DNA from: Cololabis saira
Taxonomy: Eukaryota; Chordata; Actinopteri; Beloniformes; Belonidae
Assembly: GCF_033807715.1 (NCBI RefSeq)
Contig: NC_084599.1
Coordinates: forward strand, 5,942,125 to 6,006,124
Reading direction: 5' to 3'
Length of the DNA: 64,000 nucleotides
Of the stretch, positions 43,901 through 52,900 are shown piece by piece. Both the position numbers and the translations under genes were made by a program. The notes under the pieces were generated by a model, which saw only the letters and a list, made by a program, of their open reading frames with translations, did not search any database and had not been told where the DNA came from. The stretch's first letter is position 1. Every line of letters begins with the position of its first letter.

Positions 43901-46900
43901 CTAACACTAACTAGAGGTTTACTAACAATAACTAGAGGTTTACTAACACTAACTAGAGGTTTACTAACACTAACTAGAGGTTTACTAAACACTAACTAGA
44001 GGTTTACTAACACTAACTAGAGGTTTACTAAACACTAACTAGAGGTTTACTAACACTAACTAGAGGTTTACTAACACTAACTAGAGGTTTACTAAACACT
44101 AACTAGAGGTTTACTAACACTAACTAGAGGTTTACTAACACTAACTAGAGGTTTACTAAACACCAACTAGAGGTTTACTGACACCAACTAGAGGTTTACT
44201 AACACTAACTAGAGGTTTACTGACACTAACTAGAGGTTTACTAAACACTAACTAGAGGTTTACTAACACTAACTAGAGGTTTACTAACACTAACTAGAGG
44301 TTTACTAACACCAACTAGAGGTTTACTAACACCAACTAGAGGTTTACTAACACTAACTAGAGATTTACTAACACTAACTAGAGGTTTACTAACACTAACT
44401 AGAGGTTTACTGACACTAACTAGAGGTTTACTAACACTAACTAGAGGTTTACTGACACTAACTAGAGGTTTACTAACACTAACTAGAGGTTTACTAACAC
44501 TAACTAGAGGTTTACTGACACTAACTAGAGGTTTACTAAACACTAACTAGAGGTTTACTGACACTAACTAGAGGTTTACTGACACTAACTAGAGGTTTAC
44601 TAAACACTAACTAGAGGTTTACTAACACTAACTAGAGGTTTACTGACACTAACTAGAGGTTTACTGACACTAACTAGAGGTTTACTAACACTAACTAGAG
44701 GTTTACTAACACTAACTAGAGGTTTACTGACACTAACTAGAGGTTTACTAACACTAACTAGAGGTTTACTAACACTAACTAGAGGTTTACTGACACTAAC
44801 TAGAGGTTTACTAAACACTAACTAGAGGTTTACTAAACAGAAAGGTTTTCAGTTTAGTTTTAAAGGTGGAGGTGGTGTCAGCCTCCTTAACCCAGATTGG
44901 AAGTTGGTTCCATAGTAACAGTTCCAGGTAGCAGAAGACCGTCCTCCAGATCTATATTTGGATCCTCTAGGAACTACGAGTAAACCTGCACTCTGAGAAA
45001 GAGCTTTGTTAGGAACATAAGGTACTATGGGCCTGAAGCTGGACTCCGTTGAGATAACGGAGCAGAGGTCACTCACCAGACTCAAGGCAATTATGAACAA
45101 TGCCAACCATCCACTAAGCTATGTCTTCAACCAGCAGAGGAGCACCATCAGCAACAGACTACGATCACTGAACTCCTCAACAACAAGACACACAAAGTCG
45201 CTCGTCCCCCGAGCCATCAGGCTGCGCAACACCCTAAGTGGGAGGAAGAGGCGGGAGGGGGAGTAAGAGTAGCAGGAGTCAAGCGGGTGTGGGGGGAATC
45301 TCTCTCTCTCTCTCAGGTGATTTAGTAAAGGCCACCTCCAACAGGGAATACACTCATCCAACCAAACCTCTGCACCCCAGTAGCAGATACTCATAAATAA
45401 TAAATAAACAAAAATAGTAAACAAAAATAGTACATTTACAGGGACGTAACACATATCCATCACAAAGCTATGTTTTAGACTATTATAGTCTGGTCCTGCA
45501 GCTGCAGCTATGACTACTGACTCTAACACACTAGAGTTTACACTAACTAGAGGTTTACTAACACCAACTAGAGGTTTACTAACACTAACTAGAGGTTTAC
45601 TAACACTAACTAGAGGTTTACTAACACCAACTAGAGGTTTACTGACACTAACTAGAGGTTTACTGACACTAACTAGAGGTTTACTAAACACTAACTAGAG
45701 GTTTACTAACACTAACTAGAGGTTTACTGACACTAACTAGAGGTTTACTGACACTAACTAGAGGTTTACTAACACTAACTAGAGGTTTACTAACACTAAC
45801 TAGAGGTTTACTGACACTAACTAGAGGTTTACTAACACTAACTAGAGGTTTACTAACACTAACTAGAGGTTTACTGACACTAACTAGAGGTTTACTAAAC
45901 ACTAACTAGAGGTTTACTAAACAGAAAGGTTTTCAGTTTAGTTTTAAAGGTGGAGGTAGTGCCAGCCTCCTTAACCCAGATTGGAAGTTGGTTCCATAGT
46001 AACAGTTCCAGGTAGCAGAAGACCGTCCTCCAGATCTATATTTGGATCCTCTAGGAACTACGAGTAAACCTGCACTCTGAGAAAGAGCTTTGTTAGGAAC
46101 ATAAGGTACTATGGGCCTGAAGCTGGACTCTGTTGAGATAACGAAGCAGAGGTCACTCACCAGACTCAAGGCAATTATGAACAATGCCAACCATCCACTG
46201 AGCTATGTCTTCAACCAGCAGAGGAGCACCATCAGCAACAGACTACGATCACTGAACTCCTCAACAACAAGACACACAAAGTCGCTCGTCCCCCGAGCCA
46301 TCAGGCTGCACAACACCCTAAGTGGGAGGAAGAGGCGGGAGGGGGAGTAAGAGTAGCAGGAGTCAAGCGGGTGTGGGGGGAATCTCTCCAAGGCAGAAGT
46401 GCTGGAACACTTCTGTCTACTATCTATCTACTATTAGGTCAGAATCAGAATCAGAATCAGGTACGGTGTATCCAAGTGAGCGCCGCGGCTTCATGGTGCT
46501 TGAACCCGGAGACTGTGTTGGGGGGGCTGATAAGAGGGGAGCCGGGAAGGTGTTGAGAATGAGGGAGGTGTGGTTATCAGCAAGTGAGTGTGTGAGCGGT
46601 AAATCTGTGAACTTTGCCCCAGAGCTGCTCCTCAGCCATTGTCCTTGATGTTATCAGACGGCTCGGTACAGTTCTGATGCAGGTCCACAGATGTCCTGGG
46701 AAGGGGAGGGTTAGTGGGGGCAGAGCACCTTGTTTTTCATTCCTCCAGGGAGATTGTGACTGGAGCGGCTGGCCAAGCTGCTCTGTCAAGGTCATATTAT
46801 AGAATCAACAATTAAAACTTATAACGTATACACATTTATTTCATAATTCCTGCCTCAATCCTGCCTCATGCTCCTTTAAGTCTCTGGTTCATCAATGGCG

Positions 46901-49900
46901 ACTCCAAACAGAAGAATTTGTGGTCATTTCCCGCCAAGCCGAGCTTCCAACTTCTCCAAGGTCTTTTCCATCTTGCTAATGAGTTCAAAAACCGCTGCTA
47001 GCCTGTGATTTAGCTCTCCCAGCGTTAGAGTCTGAGTGTTGGTCGCAGAGCTTATCCCTCAGCCACGTCGGGCAGCTCTGAAAGGGCCAGAATAGCTGTT
47101 GACGACTTACGCATTTGTCCATATACCAGGAATCCACCAGCTCCAAAAAGCAGAAATCCTGTTATCATTAATCCAATTATGAAGGCATCTTCAACCTCCT
47201 CGACCGACAGAATCGACAGGCACATGATCCTCCAATGTTTCCAGGAATCCATCATGTATCCGGCAAAAAATGTCCCGTCGGGGCAGGAGGGCTCCCTTGT
47301 CCCCTGACTTCTCGTCGCAAAAATTTGATCAATTGTGCTGAGAGACCAATTCCATGATTGTAGAGAGTTTGGGAGGATGTGAAAAAGAGAGGCTCTAAAA
47401 AGACAAGACAGGACAAAGCAGCAGCAGGGCAGATAGGGAGGGAGAGGTCTCCCTCTCGCCTCAAAGTCTTGCAAATATTGCGGAGCTAAGCCGTTTTGGG
47501 CTTTATACGCAAGTAATAAAATTTGGAATTGGATTCTGAGTTTTACGGGTAGCCAATGGAGTGAAGCTAACACTGGAGAGACGTGGTCTCTCTTGCTGAT
47601 TCCTGTCAGCACTCAGCGCTGCTGCATTCTGGATCAGCTGGAGGATATTCAGCTAATTACTTGGACATCCTGCTATTAACACATTACAGTGTGTACTCAT
47701 GAGCACCCAGGCTTGTTTGAAGTATAAACATGGCTGTTCTTTTTTTGTAAATGTTCTGCAGGTCTTCTGCTGGGCAGGATGGGAGAACGTGGACTTCCTC
47801 TGGTCAACGTCGTTCAGTGCATCAACGAGTGTGTGATGAAGATCATCAATGCTGCTGTTTGGTGAGTTCTGCACATGCTCATGAGTCACATGTGATCCTC
47901 TGAAGACCCTTACCCCCGAAACAAAACATGACTGACTTTACTCACAAAGCCCCCCCCCCCCCCCCCCCCCCCCCCCCTTTACAGTTTTACAAGATTTAAG
48001 ATTTTGGACACCAATGTCAGAGTTTACAGAAGCCTCCTCTCACTGTCGTCATGGGTACAGATGACACCAACCAGGGTCATTACTGTTCATGCACCGCTGA
48101 GTAAGATTCAATTATTTTTAATTTGTTTAGTGTGGAAAGACATTACTCCTGCGCCATTATCAGCTACTTAATACTAGAATTAAAGTTATAACTTTGCGTC
48201 TAGTGCTCAATAGCTCCCTAAACTGACATAAAAAATTAAAAGCATTGTTCATTTGATTTATCTAAACAAATGTGGTCATCTTTTTTCATCTTCTGGATGT
48301 AGTTGACAGTTTAATTCAAATAAACGCCATTAAACGCACCAGCGTTCAGGATATTTGAGTTTGTTCTCCGGAGCTGAAAACTATAGAAGTAAAAGAAAGA
48401 AAGAAAAGAAGTAGAATATTTAGTTATGGTGTGTCCCACAATCATTTACTCTGCTCTGCTAATATTTACTTAATTTTACTGCTGGAATCGACCATGCATT
48501 AGCCTTTATTCTGGTAGCATTTTCTTTTTTCAAATGTACCTTGTATTTGTTGAGATAAACTCATTTTAATGTCGATAAGTCGTTTTAAGGCAGAAATGGT
48601 AAGAATCCGCCTCATTAGGCAGATCTAAACTGACCTGATGACCTGTCCGGCGGTGAAAGCCATCAGTGACATCACCTTAACTTTCCCCCGCAGGGCTCTG
48701 CCCTCCGGCAGGGTTAAAACCTGAGCTGATTAAAACCAGGAGCAGAACCCCCACACACGTGCAGCTATGTGTGTCTTACACCTGTTGGCAACACAACAAC
48801 TAAAGCGGCTCTTAGCCTCTGTCTTAGCGTTTTCATTTCAGTCACTTTTATTTACGCCATGAAAATGAGAACCAAAATAATTCAATTCAATTCAATTCAA
48901 TTTTATTTATATAGCGTCTAATACAACAGAGTTGTCTCTAGACGCTTTACAGAGACCCATACCCAGAACATGACCCCCGAGCAGTTATTACATAAACAAT
49001 GGCAGGTAAAAACTCCCCTAGTGGGAGAAAAACCTTAAGCCAAACAGTGGCAAGGAAAAACTCCCCTTTAGGAGGGAAGAAACCTTGAGCAGGACCAGGC
49101 TCATCAGGGGGGACCCTCCTGCCGAGGGCCAGACTGGTGGGTCAGGGACGGCAACAGCACAGCAGGCAGGTGGAAGCAGCAACGGGATGACCGGGGGTGG
49201 GGACCGCAGGCCAGCACACAGCTCCCGAAGCTCCGGCCCAATCAGCAAGTCCCAGGTTGGGGTGCAGGGTCAGGAAAAGACTTGTGCTCCGTAATGCAAG
49301 CTACAAGCCACCCACGGCCACCTGCAGGACAAAAGAGAGAAAAGGGAGGAGAAGGGGGGGCCAGCAACGGGATGACCAGGGGTGGGGACCGCAGGCCAGC
49401 ACGCAGCTCCCGAAGCTCCGGCCCAATCATCAAGTCCCAGGTTGGGGTGCAGGGTCGGGGAAAGGTTGAGAAGGGGCAGGGCCAGGGAGAGGAGTCTTGA
49501 GGGACGAACATTCTCCCCCGCCCAAAAGGGGCCGTTACCCTGCCCCCCTCACTCCCACACTGCAGGTTCCGGTGTCCGGCAAAGGATGCTGCAACATGGA
49601 CAAAAGAGAGAAAAGGGAGGAGAAGGGGGGGCCAGCACAAGAAACCACAGGAGCGACTCTGACACACTAAAGTTTACACTACCTAGAGATTTACCAACAC
49701 CAGCTAGAGGTTTACTAAACACTAACTATAGGCTTTACTAAACAGAAATGTTTTAAGTTTAGTTTTAAAGGTGGAGGTGGTGTCAGCCCCCTTAACCCAG
49801 ATTGGAAGTTGGTTCCATAGTAGTGGCGCCTGATAGCAGAACGCCCGCCCTCCAAATCTACATTTAGATACTCTAGGAACTACGAGTAAACCTGCACTCT

Positions 49901-52900
49901 GAGAACGGAGAGCTCTGACAGGAACATAAGGCACTATCAGGTCTTGCAAATAATGCGGAGCTAAGCCGTTTTGGGCTTTATACGCAAGTAATACAATTTT
50001 AAATTGGATTCTGAATTTTACGGGTAACCAATGGAGCGACGCTAACACTGGAGAGACGTGGTCTCTCCTGCTAATTCCTGTCAGTACAAATAGAACGTTT
50101 TAAAGGTCAGATCACTCTGTGGGCAGAGGGACGGCGTGTTCAGGGATTTAAGGGTGCCTTCAGTTGGTCTGAGTCATTTCATTAATTCTTAACTAATAGA
50201 GTCATGCGCTGAAGTTGGTCCTCTCTCTTGTAAAGCTACAGGTATGTTGGTTTTGTGTAAACATAACATGAAAACCAGTGGCGAACCGTGAGCACTACCG
50301 CTAGGCCTGCGCCTCATCACAGAGAAAAGAAATCATCGCGGAAAAAAGCATTTAGCCATTTAACTCGCTCTCAGCAGTCTGCAGAGATTTGATGTTGGGA
50401 CTTCATGAAGGCCTACGATCTTTTGTTTTATTCCAGCCCACTTGAAATCAAACCGTGATTGGTGATTTGCCCCTCACTCTCCACACTAAAACACATAGCT
50501 TGGCCTTCCCCGGGATTGGTGAAGTCCTGACCAATGAATGAGCAGCTAACCTGGCCTTAATAGAGACAGGCCATTCTGATTGGATAACAGGTTCTCAGGA
50601 CATGAACTTGATAGTAAACTTAATTTTAGAACATAGATGAGAGAAAATCCGTTAAATATATTTTATTAAATTAAATGAGATAGAAATAAAAACAAATATT
50701 TTATTTTTTTCATTGAATACAGCAGCATATCTAGGATGAAGCTCTGTTTCAGACCAGCTGCTCTAGTCTGAGTTCACTAGTTAGCCTCTAGTTAGTACTA
50801 GAGGTTTACTAAACAGAAAGTTTTCAGTTTGGTTTTAAAGGTGGAGGTTGTGTCAGCCTCCTTAACCCAGATTGGAAGTTGTTTCCATAGTAACAGTTCC
50901 CGATAGCACAACTTCCCGTCTTCCAGATCTACATTTGGATACTACGAGTAAACCTGCACTCCGAGAACAGAGAGCTCTGTTAGGAACATAAGGTACTATT
51001 AGGTCTTGGAGATAACGAGGAGTTTGGCCGTTTTGGGTTTTATACACAAGTAATACAATTTGAATAGGATTCTGAGTTTTATGGGGAGCCAACGGAGAGA
51101 CGCTAACACTGGAGAGACGTGGTCTCTCTTGCTGATTCCTGTCAGCATTTTGGATCAGCTGGAGGATATTCAGAGAATTACTTGGACATCCTGCTCATAA
51201 CACATTACAGTAATCTAGACTAGAAGATACAAATGCATGAAATAGTTTTTCAGCATCACTCTGAAAGAAGATGTTTTTTAATCTTTGTGATATTAGGGAG
51301 ATGGAAAAATGCTTTCTTACTCACCTGATTATAACGCCTGCCAGGTTTCAACACCATTGTTGATGTCTTTCCCTCCTAGCATTGTGTACACTGACTGCTT
51401 CAGACCAGAAGATCTGTGCTTATAGATGTCTGCACATCTGCTGATGATCAATTCATCAAGGACTGATAGTTTGCCTAGTTATAGCCGTGACTTTCTCTAA
51501 ATCTTATGAAAGCAGTAAGAGGGGTACATAGTATATCCCATTGAATTTATTTTTCCTGTTTCTTTTTTTGGCAACAAAACATGTATATTGCTTAATGGTA
51601 AGATACACAAATAACACAGGATTAAAAGAGGGGCAACTAACTTTTACACACGACTGTGTTTCAGTCAGCAGCCCACATCAGTCCAATCTGCTTGATTCAA
51701 TAGAGAATAAAAACTGAGCTTCAACATGTGGAAGAACAAGCTTTAATGTGCTGCATAAAGCTGTTTTCATGACATCTGTTTTAAACTGGCTCATCATATA
51801 TGAATGAAAAGAACTGGACGCACACCATGTGACCTCCCCAAGCGCCAACCATTTTATTTTCATAGAGACTCATGCGAGTGAAGATTTGTTGCAGTTCCTC
51901 AATGGGCCACTAGAGGGTACAAAAGCAATCAATCTCCATTGACTCCCATATTAAAATGTCTACATTTAGAGCAGAAATAAACATATCTACAGCCTTTTTC
52001 AAAAATGTTTCACACTCCTGGAAACTCTGAGGGGGTACAATTGTTGATTTTTTTTGTACCATCACAGCAGAGCCTGGATGATTTGCATTTATTTCTGATA
52101 TGATTGATTGATGGTCGGCTCAGCCAATAGCTAGCCACTATCACTTCCTCATCCATAACTGTAATGCTTCCACACTTAGCGAACCCAGCTTCGACTAAAT
52201 GCAGTGGTCATTTTTGATTTTGGCATCAGGTGAACATGTAATTTGACTGTCAGATGAAATCAACTACACTCTTGCTCCACAGACGATGAGCCCCTTCATA
52301 TTTTAATGGCTCTGATTTTGTTTCTTTAAGCACCGCCTGTCATGAATCACAAGGATGACGTTTGCTGTTCTTCTCAGGTACTTTCCGTTTGGGATTATCT
52401 TCCTGGTGGCCGGGAAGATTCTGGACATGCAGGACCCAAGCACTCTTGGGAAGAAGCTGGGCTGGTACGGCATCACGGTGCTCGCTGGCCTGTTTGTGCA
52501 CGGCCTCATCCTCCTCCCTTTGTTCTTCTTCATCCTCACCAAGAAGAATCCCTTCAGCTACATCCGTGGGTTGCTGCAGGCTATGGTGATCGCCCTGGCC
52601 ACCTCCTCCAGGTGTGTAGGTCCAGGTCCACCAACCTGCTGCTATGTGGCCTCTTTCAAGTTTGTCAAACTTTCTATTCGTATTTTGTCTCTTCTCAGTT
52701 CTGCCACACTGCCCATCACTATGAAGTGTCTGTTGGAAAACTGTAATGTGGACCGGCAGATCGCTCGCTTCGTCCTCCCTGTTGGAGCGACCATCAACAT
52801 GGATGGCACGGCTTTGTACGAGGCTGTGGCAGCCATCTTTATTGCTCAAATCAATGACTACGAGCTGGACTTTGGCCAGTTAGTCACCATCAGGTAAAAC

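Larger units (their letters stand above)
43488..45313 (-). mobile_element. Tandem LINE duplication, copy A
   Basis: From GTGATTTAGTAAAGGCC to the (TC)n at 45300. Contains an antisense L2-like LINE 3' end with an expanded 21-bp minisatellite, then antisense LINE C-terminal coding (44849-45020), then a + strand piece of another LINE. The same order repeats in copy B. Confidence 0.88.
45314..46387 (-). mobile_element. Tandem LINE duplication, copy B
   Basis: Repeats copy A from GTGATTTAGTAAAGG to GTGTGGGGGGAATCTCTC with few substitutions, but is about 740 bp shorter, nearly all in the minisatellite. Confidence 0.88.

Noticed and set aside
43774..45902. Long open frames of repeated S-V-S-K-P-L-V peptides
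   Set aside because: The 21-bp unit is a multiple of three and lacks stops in one frame, so openness is automatic. The sequence is complement of a LINE 3' UTR.
43700..45921. CRISPR-like array
   Set aside because: No spacers: units are contiguous 21-22-mers with point variants, in a vertebrate LINE tail.
52340..52849. 169-codon - strand frame
   Set aside because: Antisense shadow of transporter exons 7 and 8.
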